64,000 nt of DNA from DASRDB01 sp035652815 (GTDB lineage: Bacteria; Chloroflexota; Ktedonobacteria; Ktedonobacterales; Ktedonobacteraceae): positions 248,001 through 312,000 of the forward strand of contig DASRDB010000022.1 of the NCBI GenBank assembly GCA_035652815.1, in the 5' to 3' direction. Positions 35,701-43,802 of this stretch are shown in pieces. Both the position numbers and the translations under genes were made by a program. How positions within the stretch are numbered: position 1 is the first letter of the stretch; each line of letters opens with the position of its first letter. Below the pieces are notes generated by a model that was not told the origin of the DNA, did not search any database, and saw nothing but the letters and a program-made list of their open reading frames with translations.

Positions 35701-35937
35701 ATGACACAGAGTACACCGCAAGGTGGACCGACGCCCCCGAGTCCGGTAAGCGCGTCGGCTCCAGAGTATGTCCATCACGGCGAGGGGCATCACAGCCACA
35801 AACATGTGCATGGCGAACACGGTCATCACCATCACCGTCACCACCATGCGGGTGGAGAACAGCCTCATACTCACGGACCAGATCATCCCCTGCACGAGCA
35901 GAACTCCGAACATCATCGCCATCACATGGGTGGCTAA
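35701..35937 (+). CDS. Small histidine-rich protein (78 aa)
   Basis: About 23 of 78 residues are His, mostly in residues 25-75 in runs such as HHHHRHHH and pairs separated by Gly/Glu. The first 22 residues are Pro/Ser/Thr-rich and disordered. There is no signal peptide. ATG 35701 follows AAAGGAT. Such proteins usually buffer Ni, Zn, Cu or Co, as Hpn does in Helicobacter; here this is inference from composition. It sits between the prion-like gene and the DUF2127-like gene on the same strand. Confidence 0.75.
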   Translation: MTQSTPQGGPTPPSPVSASAPEYVHHGEGHHSHKHVHGEHGHHHHRHHHAGGEQPHTHGPDHPLHEQNSEHHRHHMGG

Positions 35938-35955
35938 TGTAGCCGCCTGTTCCAA

Positions 35956-35991
35956 GAGCAGGCGAATCGGTTTCTTTCGCCGATTCACCTG
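35956..35991. terminator. Hairpin after the His-rich gene
   Basis: GCAGG-C-GAATCGG pairs with CCGATTC-A-CCTGC around a T-rich loop (about 35956-35991), with one mismatch. No T-tract. Confidence 0.45.
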
Positions 35992-36105
35992 CTCCAACAC
36001 CACGCTCGTTTCAAAACGAAAAGCAGGTTTTGGCATGCATATTGAGATGCATACCCACATTTTTCATCCTTATCCTTATAATTACATCAGTTCGGAGGTG
36101 TTTTT

Positions 36106-36555
36106 ATGCAGCAAGCGATAGAGACTCATCGTCGCCCGCTTGGAGTGACAATTGTCGCCGCTATTCTGGCGATCCACGGTATCCTTGATCTCATTGCGGG
36201 TGGATTGGTTCTCGCGGCGGCCCTCGCGCTCGGTCATGTCGCGGCAGTGCATGGCCATACCACCACAGGCTCAGTTATCGATGTGATAGGTGGGGTTATT
36301 GGGGGCGTTACCTTGCTCATTGGAATCGTAAAACTCATCTGCCCGGTAGGTCTCCTGTTGCTCAAACGTTGGGCTTACTGGCTGGCTATTCTCATTGAAG
36401 TTGTCAGCGTTATCAAGCATGGAGTCGAACTGGCTCGTCCGCAGACTCAGGGGTATGTCCACATTGCGCTGATTATCATTCCCCTGGCCCTGGCGGTCAT
36501 CATCCTGCTCTACCTGTTGATAGACCCCAACGTGCGCCGGGCCTTTTTCCGGTAG
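36106..36555 (+). CDS. DUF2127-like four-helix membrane protein
   Basis: 149 residues with four hydrophobic helices (about 12-45, 55-80, 82-105, 115-140). RRPLGVTIVAAILAIHGILDL and LLLLKRWAYWLAILIEVVSVIKHGVEL fit the DUF2127 pattern (arginine-rich N-terminus, RWAYW at the third helix). Function unknown. ATG 36106 follows GGAGGTG. Last plus-strand gene of the island. Confidence 0.75.
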   Translation: MQQAIETHRRPLGVTIVAAILAIHGILDLIAGGLVLAAALALGHVAAVHGHTTTGSVIDVIGGVIGGVTLLIGIVKLICPVGLLLLKRWAYWLAILIEVVSVIKHGVELARPQTQGYVHIALIIIPLALAVIILLYLLIDPNVRRAFFR

Positions 36556-36601
36556 CACGAAAGCGTTTGACGCTAAGGCACTGTGAAACCCGGATTATAC
36601 A

Positions 36602-36644
36602 GGGCTTTGGCTGCGCTTACCGCAATCACGCGCAGCCAAAGTCC
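36602..36644. terminator. 15-bp bidirectional hairpin between convergent genes
   Basis: 36602-36616 pairs with 36630-36644 with one G-T wobble, between the DUF2127-like gene and the minus-strand channel-like gene. Confidence 0.65.
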
Positions 36645-36663
36645 TCTCCCTCGAATGATAAGG

Positions 36664-37551
36664 CTAGGCTGGTGGTTCCTGTGGTGTTCCGCCCTCTCCC
36701 TCGTTTTCACCGTGAGTTTCCGCAGCGTTTTCCCTTCCTCGAACGGCCTGTTCTAACAGCAGCGCGTTGGGTAATGAGACTGTGCTGGCCTGGCCTTCTT
36801 CGGTCACATCGAGTACGGTGTATGCTCCGGCGGTTGTGCGAACCGTCCCGCTATATTCGCCAACGGTCACTTGTTGCCCGGGCTGGAAGTTTTGCCGGAT
36901 GTAGTGACCCGCTATGACATGGCGGGCAGCCTCACGCGCGCCAAAGGCGAAGGTGAGCGCCAGGGACAGGCCTGCGGCGGCGATGATGATGGTGAGGCTG
37001 GTGGTAAGGATGGTCGTATCGACGCCAAGTGTTGAAATGGCCAGCACAATCACGAAAGCCAGGATGGCGTACTCGACAATTTTGCCCAGAGCCTTGCCGT
37101 AAGTGATGTTTACGCTATCCGCTACAGCGGTGATCGTGCCACCGAGGAAGCGGGCCAGCATCGAACCAAAGACGATGATAATTGCGGCACTGACTGCTCT
37201 TGGAATGAAAGCGAGTACGTTTTGCAGGAGCGTGGCAACAGCGACCAGTCCCATCAGGCTGACGGCGGATGTGGCGAAGCTGAGCAGGAGAAAAAAGAAG
37301 ACAACCTGCGCGATGATCTCCGAGAGCGGTACACGGACACCCAGGCTGCTCAGCGCATTGCTGATGCCCACTCTGTCAGCCAGTTGGTTGAGCCGGAGGT
37401 GAAGAAGTACCGTTCGCACAATCCAGCGAATGAGAATGCTGATAAGGTAACCGGCAATCAGGATGATGAGGCCATTGATCAGGTGTGGTATAAAATCGAG
37501 AATATCGGTCAGTATTTTAACTAAAGCATTAATAACTGGCTGGAAACTCAT
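36664..37551 (-). CDS. MscS-related TM-helix channel-like protein
   Basis: 295 residues. Four to five TM helices; FIPHLINGLIILIAGYLISILIRW mirrors TM1 of the gene at 33989, so the two are paralogues. The Gly/Ala helix LTIIIAAAGLSLALTFAFGAREAARHVIAG matches MscS TM3, and a short beta domain follows (QPGQQVTVGEYSGTVRTTAGAYTVLD and SLPNALLLEQAV), ending with an acidic disordered tail. It may act as a small-conductance channel or osmotic sensor. ATG 37551 follows AGAGGAT. Third gene of the sigma/anti-sigma operon, 27 bases after the anti-sigma gene. Confidence 0.85.
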   Translation of the reverse strand: MSFQPVINALVKILTDILDFIPHLINGLIILIAGYLISILIRWIVRTVLLHLRLNQLADRVGISNALSSLGVRVPLSEIIAQVVFFFLLLSFATSAVSLMGLVAVATLLQNVLAFIPRAVSAAIIIVFGSMLARFLGGTITAVADSVNITYGKALGKIVEYAILAFVIVLAISTLGVDTTILTTSLTIIIAAAGLSLALTFAFGAREAARHVIAGHYIRQNFQPGQQVTVGEYSGTVRTTAGAYTVLDVTEEGQASTVSLPNALLLEQAVRGRENAAETHGENEGEGGTPQEPPA

Positions 37552-37578
37552 GGCAAAATCCTCTGCGCATCTTCATGG

Positions 37579-37932
37579 TTATTGTGTTGCCTGCGAGCGG
37601 TTCATGCGTGGATCAAGCAGCCCGCCAAGCAGGTTGATGAACTCTACCAGCCAGGCGGCAAAGGCCTGAGCAGACAGATTCAGCAGTTCCATTCCATCTT
37701 GCTGTGTGCGTACACGTTGCAGCAACCTGGCTTCAAAATGCGCTGGCAGACGAAGATCGGCATATTCCGCCTGCAATTGCGCCAGGAATGTATGGACGCG
37801 CAACGCTATCTCCAGTTCTTGTTGGCATTCTGGACAGTTTGGGAGAGCAGCCTCTGCCTCCGCTCCTACTTCATCGGGCAGAGTTCCATCTACCAGGTCA
37901 GGAATCAATAGGGCAAGTTCATCACAATTCAT
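37579..37932 (-). CDS. Anti-sigma factor-like protein, degenerate zinc-finger (zf-HC2) type
   Basis: 117 residues. The N-terminus MNCDELALLIPDLVDGTL and NCPECQQELEIALRVHTFLAQL match anti-sigma ZAS domains, but the usual His three residues before the CxxC is not His (EAALPNCPEC), leaving only C3 and the CxxC as ligands. A weak amphipathic/hydrophobic helix (about 88-104) near the C-terminus may touch the membrane. It begins 3 bases after the sigma stop, so translation is probably coupled, and it should sequester that sigma factor. Confidence 0.8.
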   Translation of the reverse strand: MNCDELALLIPDLVDGTLPDEVGAEAEAALPNCPECQQELEIALRVHTFLAQLQAEYADLRLPAHFEARLLQRVRTQQDGMELLNLSAQAFAAWLVEFINLLGGLLDPRMNRSQATQ

Positions 37933-37935
37933 AAG

Positions 37936-38598
37936 TTACACCTTCCTGGTTCTTGTTTTTTGCGTAGAACCATTGCTGGGAGAGGAGAAGGAGAGATGGA
38001 TGCTGCCGCAAAACTGGCTAAAAAGTTGTTGAAAAGCTAGCCGGGCGCGGTGAATACGCATCTTAACTGCACTCAAACCGAGTTCGAGGATGCCCGCGAT
38101 CTCGTCGTAGCTGCGGTCATCAAAATCGCGCAAGATCAACAAACGCGCCTGCTCCCGGTCAAGCTTGTGCAGCACGTGATTGATGCACTCGCGCAGTTCT
38201 GACTGTTCTACTTGCTCGTCAGGCCCGTTGTCTGGCGTGGCCTGTAGATCAGGCGAAATTTCTTCCTCTGTTTCCTGCTTCTCTGGGCGCGTGAAGGGGG
38301 AAAAACTCATCTGGCGCTGGCGCTTGATCTTATCAAGCGCGTCAAGGGCGCTATTGGTAGCTATTCTATACAGCCACGTGGCAAAGGAGGATTGCTGTTC
38401 GAATTTTCGCAGGCCGTTGTAGACTTTCACAAACACTTCCTGCGTGATGTCTTCGGCCTCCTCTCTGTGGCCGACCACGCGGTAGACGATGCCATAGACC
38501 CTGTTCATGTAGCGCTGCACCAGGAGTTCATAGCTCCTGGTGTTGCCGGGTAGCTCAGCCTTACAACGCAACACCAGTTCTTCATCAGAAGGTGACAT
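37936..38598 (-). CDS. ECF RNA polymerase sigma factor
   Basis: 220 residues. Region 2 has YELLVQRYMNRVYGIVYRVVGHREEAEDITQEVFVKVYNGL and FATWLYRIATNSALD; region 4 at about 140-195 has LDREQARLLILRDFDDRSYDEIAGILELGLSAVKMRIHRAR. A linker of about 35 residues is Glu/Pro-rich. The basic C-terminal tail is Ser/Thr/Lys-rich. It directs transcription of an unknown regulon, probably including the channel-like gene of its operon. ATG 38598 follows AGAGGAA. A housekeeping-type promoter lies just upstream. Confidence 0.93.
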   Translation of the reverse strand: MSPSDEELVLRCKAELPGNTRSYELLVQRYMNRVYGIVYRVVGHREEAEDITQEVFVKVYNGLRKFEQQSSFATWLYRIATNSALDALDKIKRQRQMSFSPFTRPEKQETEEEISPDLQATPDNGPDEQVEQSELRECINHVLHKLDREQARLLILRDFDDRSYDEIAGILELGLSAVKMRIHRARLAFQQLFSQFCGSIHLSFSSPSNGSTQKTRTRKV

Positions 38599-38658
38599 CG
38601 CGATTTCCTCTGCAGTTTAGCATATAGGCGCTTCCTCCGCTATGATGAAGTTGTCCCT

Positions 38659-38687
38659 ATTATAGGTGTAGGTGCCGGGCTTGTCCA
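38659..38687 (-). promoter_or_regulatory. Sigma-70-type promoter of the ECF sigma operon
   Basis: On minus: TGGACA (38682-38687), 17 bases, perfect TATAAT (38659-38664), about 60 bases before the sigma start. No ECF-type GGAAC/CGTC pair was seen, suggesting basal expression by the housekeeping sigma rather than autoregulation. Confidence 0.62.
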
Positions 38688-38725
38688 GCATCGAGTAACT
38701 CGAATGTGTGTTCATATGAAGTAAC

Positions 38726-38767
38726 GAGGAGCAGGCAGGAAGTTGTATATCATCCTGCCTGCTCCTC
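38726..38767. terminator. 15-bp perfect hairpin after the small HTH gene
   Basis: 38726-38740 pairs with 38753-38767, loop of 12. It sits 14 bases past the HTH stop on minus and just upstream of the sigma promoter, so it likely insulates the two. Confidence 0.65.
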
Positions 38768-38780
38768 GCCATAAGCAATC

Positions 38781-38981
38781 TCACATGGAGAAATCAAGTA
38801 ATTTATGCGCCTGCTTCAAGGCAGAGCGGCGAATGCGATACACCTCGCGCTTTCCAGGATGAGGCAGGACAATCGCCTCTAAAGCCCCCCTTTTGATCCA
38901 ATGTCTGACTGTAGCCTCATGAATGCCAAGTTCTTTTGCAACCTCCTGGACGGTCAAGAGGTCTTCTGCATGTTTTGAAAT
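38781..38981 (-). CDS. Small excisionase/MerR-like helix-turn-helix protein, apparent ATT start
   Basis: The 66-residue frame contains LLTVQEVAKELGIHEATVRHWIKRGAL then ..GKREVYRIRRSAL, a complete HTH_17 fold as in excisionases and small DNA-binding regulators. In the frame between the two stops there is no ATG, GTG or TTG ahead of the domain; the first TTG lies inside it (the LL of DLLTV). ATT at 38979-38981 stands 7 bases after a perfect AGGAGG, giving M-SKHAEDLLTVQEVA. ATT starts are rare but known (infC, pcnB). It neighbours the ECF sigma operon and may regulate part of the island. Confidence 0.72.
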   Translation of the reverse strand: MSKHAEDLLTVQEVAKELGIHEATVRHWIKRGALEAIVLPHPGKREVYRIRRSALKQAHKLLDFSM

Positions 38982-39332
38982 GGGATGTCCTCCTGCGAAT
39001 GTATTTCAACGACATAAAGCGGCTTTCAGGGAATCAGCTTTACCCCTTCAAACTCGTATAGGGATGTTGATGCATGCCTGAGCCGAATACCTGGTTAGAC
39101 TCCCTTTCCTAAAAAAAGTCACACTGGCAGGAAATAGCGAAGAAATGACTTTCTGGGCAGAACAATTAAAAGGCAATGGATAACTTGCCTTTCTATAGAT
39201 CAGCATCTATATTTATAGTGAGTAGATCTGAATGCTCCACAAGTGTATGTAATCTTCGCGATCAGAGCTTGATTGGTGGAGTCCTCTGGTTGCAATCTAC
39301 CTGAGTTCATGTAATGTAGGTGAAGCGCTTGC
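38982..39332. other. 351-base divergent intergenic region
   Basis: Between the HTH gene (minus) and the TPR gene (plus). No gene or strong hairpin recognised; contains AT-rich stretches around 39100-39230 where promoters are expected. Confidence 0.55.
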
Positions 39333-40775
39333 TTGAAAGAAGGGACATCGGGAAGCGTGCGGACACTTTATCGTCACAAAAAGAGTGAAAGCGTTCCTCG
39401 TCAAGCTGTCATTTCACGTGTGTATCTGTTGCCTGACCTGAAGGTAGAGAAGACCTGGTTGCGCAAAGCCGATTCCTGCTTCCAGCGTAAACGCTTCCGA
39501 CGCGCCTTCATTGCTTACAATCGTGTTCTCCGAAGTAATCCTGAAAATGCTGCTGCCTGGACAGGCAAGGGCAACTTCCTTTATCATATCAGAAAATTTG
39601 ATAAAGCGCTTGCCTGCTATACGCGCTCCCTGGCATGCGATCGGCACCTGGCTGCGGCCTGGGTTGGCAAAGGGGCCACACTCTTGATGTTGGGACAGAC
39701 CGACGAGGCGCTGGCCTGTATTGAGAGGGCGTTGCGTCTTGAACCGGATAATATTCTGGCACTCATTGCCCTGGGAGATATTCTGTGCGCGCTTTCCAGA
39801 CATGAAGAGGCGCTTGACGCTTTCTCGCGGGCTGTTGCCATAGCGCCGGATAATATCTATGCTCATAACAGGCGGGGAACGGTTCTCTGTAGCCTTCACC
39901 GCTATACAGAAGCGCTTCCATCCTTTGATCGCTGTATTCATCTCTGTCCGGGCGAGTATATGTTTCACTACAACCGGGGAAGCGCACTGGCAGCCCTGGG
40001 CTACTTCGAGCAGGCGCTTGCCGCATACGAACATTGTCTGTCTCTGGCTCCTGAAGATGCCGAAGCACATAACAATAGGGGAAACGTGCTGGTCAGGTTG
40101 GGCCGCTATCACCTGGCAATGGAAGCTTACGAGCAGGCGATTGCTCTCGCGCCTACGAAGTCAGCTTTTCAGGCAAATCGGGCCGAGCTACTGGCTCTGC
40201 TTGGTTCGTATGAAGCCTCGTTGATGGCCTGGGACGAGGTCATCGCTCTGGCTCCCCACACTGCTCAATATCATCAATGGAAAGGAACCGTCCTCGCGCA
40301 TCTTGAACGCTACCAGGAAGCATTGCAGTCCTATAAGCAGGCGCTGTTTCTTGATCCAGATGACGCTGGTACTTTCATCAAAGAGGCAAAAGCATGTCTC
40401 CACCTCGGACATGACCTTGACGCGCTCGTGGCCTCTGCTCGCGCCGTGAAACTGGCTCCCGGCAATATCGCTGCCTACATCACACTGGGGGTCGCGCTTC
40501 GTCGTCTGGGATGTCCTCGGGAGGCGCTTATTGCCTATGAGATCGCGCTTCGTCTCGATGTTTCAAACGAGGCGGTGTACTGTGGCATTGGTGATATACT
40601 CTGGGATATGGGCCGTTTCGATGAGGCGATGGTGCTGTATCGCCTCAATGGACTGCACCCCATACGCAAGATCAAGAAGCCTGAGCAGCTTTATCACTGG
40701 GGAGAGACGCATCGCTTGCAGATTGTCGCGCGCGTCCTGGGCCGCTCCTCTTTCATTCAGCAGGTGGAAGCGTAA
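39333..40775 (+). CDS. Tetratricopeptide repeat protein (480 aa)
   Basis: About twelve consecutive 34-residue TPR units from residue 40 to 445, with the usual pattern A...(G/N)..L...G....A...Y..AL...P (for example NAAAWTGKGNFLYHIRKFDKALACYTRSL). No enzymatic domain, TM helix or signal peptide. It should act as a protein-protein scaffold; partner unknown. The start is uncertain: TTG at 39333 has only AGGTGAAG upstream, and a GTG at 39357 preceded by AGAAGGG is also possible; both lie before the repeats. Confidence 0.85.
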   Translation: MKEGTSGSVRTLYRHKKSESVPRQAVISRVYLLPDLKVEKTWLRKADSCFQRKRFRRAFIAYNRVLRSNPENAAAWTGKGNFLYHIRKFDKALACYTRSLACDRHLAAAWVGKGATLLMLGQTDEALACIERALRLEPDNILALIALGDILCALSRHEEALDAFSRAVAIAPDNIYAHNRRGTVLCSLHRYTEALPSFDRCIHLCPGEYMFHYNRGSALAALGYFEQALAAYEHCLSLAPEDAEAHNNRGNVLVRLGRYHLAMEAYEQAIALAPTKSAFQANRAELLALLGSYEASLMAWDEVIALAPHTAQYHQWKGTVLAHLERYQEALQSYKQALFLDPDDAGTFIKEAKACLHLGHDLDALVASARAVKLAPGNIAAYITLGVALRRLGCPREALIAYEIALRLDVSNEAVYCGIGDILWDMGRFDEAMVLYRLNGLHPIRKIKKPEQLYHWGETHRLQIVARVLGRSSFIQQVEA

Positions 40776-40779
40776 GAAA

Positions 40780-40838
40780 CAGGCAGACAGAAGCGCGGTC
40801 TTGCTGGCAGCCTGTTTCTTTGCGCTTCTGCCTGCCTG
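40780..40838. terminator. Convergent terminator with two alternative stems
   Basis: A 17-base arm (40780-40796) pairs with 40822-40838 with one mismatch; an alternative GAAACAGGC/GCCTGTTTC stem overlaps it. Lies between the TPR gene and the convergent serine hydrolase gene. Confidence 0.6.
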
Positions 40839-40847
40839 TGCTGTTAT

Positions 40848-41672
40848 TTATCCGAGCTGCGATGCCACCTGGCCGCATACTTGTTGGACAAGCGCCCGAC
40901 CGGCTCCGAAGGAATATTGTTCCCGCGTATACGTTGCGATGATGTAGGTCTCATGGCTCGTCATGACGATGCCGGAAGAATTGACATTCCACAAACCATC
41001 AGGGCCAGGAACCCAGCCATTTTTCATGGCGACAACGGCTCCACGCGGCGCGGTATCACCAGCACCCCAGCGCTGATCCCACTCGATATGCTCCATATAA
41101 TAGAAGGCGAGGTGCCGGTCATAGGTATTCAGGATGGTTCCCTCGTAGAGTTTGGTTAGCATCTGCACCATTGCGAGGGGAGAAATCTTGCTCCAACCCC
41201 AGGCATAGGCATAAGGATAGAGCAGGGTAATGCCGATCCTGTGCATATACCGTGTTACTCCTGCTGCCCCACCAATGCCGTAATAGTACAGTTCCGAGGC
41301 GGAGTCGTTGTTGGAATTCTCGATCATGGTTCGCAGCAGGTAGTATTCGTGGCTCGTCAGCGATCTTCCCTCCCGCTCTTTCATATCCAGGAACGTGAGC
41401 ATGATCGCGACTTTCATCGAACTGCCCGTCAGGAAGAGATTCGGTGTGCCGTAGCTGAGGTAGCGATGGTGGGTGACATCATATACGACGGCATACATGT
41501 TGGGATTAGCATTGGAGTTGGCAAGTAAAGTCGTCGTATGCGAGCTTCCCTGCTTTGACTGCACGTTTGCCTGAGTTGACTGGGCACCGACAAAGTCTTG
41601 ATGTTGGAGTGCCAGGGTACCAAAGAGAAGGATGACAGCGATGACCACGACTTTGGACAGCAATTTGCTCAT
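40848..41672 (-). CDS. Serine hydrolase, class A beta-lactamase-like (DD-peptidase fold)
   Basis: 274 residues: one hydrophobic N-terminal helix (signal peptide or anchor), a Ser/Thr/Gln linker, then the penicillin-recognising fold: SSMK at 84-87 (S-x-x-K), SNN at 120-122 (S-x-N), and KNG in the KTG position. The Glu166-containing omega loop of true class A beta-lactamases is not obvious, so a cell-wall peptidase or degenerate family member is as likely. ATG 41672 follows AGGAGG at 7 bases; the longer frame to 41720 has no ribosome site. Confidence 0.82.
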   Translation of the reverse strand: MSKLLSKVVVIAVILLFGTLALQHQDFVGAQSTQANVQSKQGSSHTTTLLANSNANPNMYAVVYDVTHHRYLSYGTPNLFLTGSSMKVAIMLTFLDMKEREGRSLTSHEYYLLRTMIENSNNDSASELYYYGIGGAAGVTRYMHRIGITLLYPYAYAWGWSKISPLAMVQMLTKLYEGTILNTYDRHLAFYYMEHIEWDQRWGAGDTAPRGAVVAMKNGWVPGPDGLWNVNSSGIVMTSHETYIIATYTREQYSFGAGRALVQQVCGQVASQLG

Positions 41673-41770
41673 TTTCCTGCCTCCTGGTGCCGGGAAATGT
41701 TTTCTCATTAAAAACTTCATGCTTCACGGCACTACATTAATAGACGATGAGAAGCAGAAAAATTCGTGTA

Positions 41771-41823
41771 GCAAATAGAAGAAGTGTTTGAACGTTTATG
41801 AGTCAAACACTTCTTCTATTTGC
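41771..41823. terminator. 21-bp perfect inverted repeat (terminator)
   Basis: 41771-41791 pairs with 41803-41823 around an 11-base loop, without a mismatch. On minus it is followed by TACACGAATTTTTC. It stands between the M28 peptidase stop and the serine hydrolase start. Confidence 0.75.
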
Positions 41824-41838
41824 TATGGGGGGTTGCAA

Positions 41839-43623
41839 TTACACTTGCGGCCTTTTATGTAGAATTCCTAGCAGTGTGGCTCCTACAAACAATACTAGCA
41901 AAATCGCTCCACCAATTATCCAGATCATCGTGGTATCGTTCGATGTATTGATAGCTGCGGGAGAGCCTGAATTTTTTGTCACCACAGTAACTACCGTCAC
42001 GGTTCCTGCTTTTTGTGCCGTTGTCACCTGGTCTTTCAGATGATCATTTGGCGTTGGCAGGACGACGGCTGAATTTCCTGGTGGGCGTCCATTCGATGGT
42101 GGGTTGGCATACAGGTTATCGTAGATTGTGATAGTGGTGCCAACCGAGATTACCTTTGAGATGGAGCGTTTTCCGCCGACCGTATCGCTCACCTGAAGCG
42201 TAAGCGTATATGTTCCCGACCGGGTATAGGTATGTTGAACTGTAATACCACTGGCAATGTTGCCATCGCCAAAGTTCCAGGAGTAGGTATAGCTGGCGTT
42301 GCTATGCGCTGGTTCGTAGGCCTGAACGGCGCTGAAAGTCATGTTCTGGCCAACCTTAGCCTGTCCGATGTCGCTGATCGCGCTGATTGGTTGAGAATCG
42401 TTAGTGGCATATCCAAGCACATCCGTCTGGTTGAGCATCCAGGTCGTGAGCATGCCGGGGATTGCGAGAGAAAGAACCAGGGCGTTAGAACGCTGCGAAC
42501 TCCCGTCCGCGAAGGTATTCATTAACTGAATCGTATCTTCCGGTTGATCGAATGGATAGGAACCGGGGGGCGGGTTCTGGTCATAGTAACTGCTGTTCCC
42601 AACCAGGGTCGCGCATGGAAGACCGGCCAGCGTAAAGGGAACCTGGTCGCTGCTGCCGAGGGTATCATCTTCCTGATGAACGTAGCTGAGTTGATCGGGC
42701 GTAAAGATGGGTTGAAAGACATCCTGCTGGTTGTCCGTATGATAGGAAAGCATCTGATCGCCTATCGCCTGAAATTGCTGGAAGACCGCGACTACTGCCT
42801 GCTGCATGAGGTCGCGAAACCGGCGAATATGCTGTTGCTGCTGCGGGCTAAGCGAAAATTGATACTGGTCGTTGCTTTGTAGGGGCGTCAGGTCGATATA
42901 GTAGGGCATCAACGGGTTGGAGAGCTTGCCGAGGTAGCGCAGGGGGTAAGCGATGCCGTTCTGCTCCTCGTTGAACATGGCAATAATGTTGTTTCTATCC
43001 CCGTTGATTGTGCTGTTGAGGTAATGGAATGAGCCGAAAAGGCCCTGCTCCTCTGCATCGAAAATCACGAAGCGCAAGGTACGAGCGGGATAGACGTTCA
43101 TACTGCGCCAGTAATCGGCCATCGCTCTGGCAATGCCGAGTTCGATGGCGCACCCGCTCGCATCATCGTTGGCCGATTGCGTAGAAAAGGCCATGCCATC
43201 GTAGTGACAGCCGATCACAACGACCTGCTCAGGATGAACAATGCCTGGTATGGTAATTTCCATATTGAAGGCAGGGACGGTTGCCGGTCGGTTGGCCCAT
43301 CCGGCGATGGGAAAGGAATCGCGCGTGGCCTGCGCGCCAAAGCCTTGCAAGTTGCGCAGCATCTCCTGTGTCCAGTATGCCGCAAACTCATCGTGTCCAT
43401 TGACCTGAGCGGGAAGATTTTTATCGTAACCTGCCTCCCGGTGTTGGAAATGGGTTACCATGTAGAATAACTGGTCATAGATGTAATTGGGGTCAACTAC
43501 CGGAAAGGTTGAATTTTTCGCGTGGTTCTGATGCGCGTTGGCGGGAGTAGTGGGCGCAAGAGGAAGCAGCAGGCTGCTCATCAAAAGGAGCAAGCTTGCC
43601 AGGTAAGCGGTACGAAGTTGCAT
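41839..43623 (-). CDS. Secreted, membrane-anchored M28 metallopeptidase with PKD domain
   Basis: 594 residues. Signal peptide (MQLRTAYLASLLLLMSSLLL), an aminopeptidase-like M28 domain with GCHYDGMAF, NDDASG and DAEEQGLFG (zinc ligands and catalytic Glu), a PKD beta-sandwich at about 440-525 (NASYTYSWNFGDGN), and a C-terminal TM helix plus short basic tail that anchors it. It should cleave N-terminal amino acids or peptides outside the cell. ATG 43623 has AGAGGAA upstream. The next gene downstream is also a surface hydrolase, but the perfect hairpin separates them. Confidence 0.9.
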   Translation of the reverse strand: MQLRTAYLASLLLLMSSLLLPLAPTTPANAHQNHAKNSTFPVVDPNYIYDQLFYMVTHFQHREAGYDKNLPAQVNGHDEFAAYWTQEMLRNLQGFGAQATRDSFPIAGWANRPATVPAFNMEITIPGIVHPEQVVVIGCHYDGMAFSTQSANDDASGCAIELGIARAMADYWRSMNVYPARTLRFVIFDAEEQGLFGSFHYLNSTINGDRNNIIAMFNEEQNGIAYPLRYLGKLSNPLMPYYIDLTPLQSNDQYQFSLSPQQQQHIRRFRDLMQQAVVAVFQQFQAIGDQMLSYHTDNQQDVFQPIFTPDQLSYVHQEDDTLGSSDQVPFTLAGLPCATLVGNSSYYDQNPPPGSYPFDQPEDTIQLMNTFADGSSQRSNALVLSLAIPGMLTTWMLNQTDVLGYATNDSQPISAISDIGQAKVGQNMTFSAVQAYEPAHSNASYTYSWNFGDGNIASGITVQHTYTRSGTYTLTLQVSDTVGGKRSISKVISVGTTITIYDNLYANPPSNGRPPGNSAVVLPTPNDHLKDQVTTAQKAGTVTVVTVVTKNSGSPAAINTSNDTTMIWIIGGAILLVLFVGATLLGILHKRPQV

Positions 43624-43802
43624 CAAATGTTCCTCTTTTCATCGGCTTGAGGTAGAGACAAATCTCTCATTATCTAAGACGCCAGGTTAAGAAAATTATT
43701 GCTTACCTTTCCAGCCATAGCCTTTTTGCCTCATATCGATGAATAAATATAATACAACATGCTACACTATGCTCTGGAAGTTGAGCATAAGGGGAGATAG
43801 AC

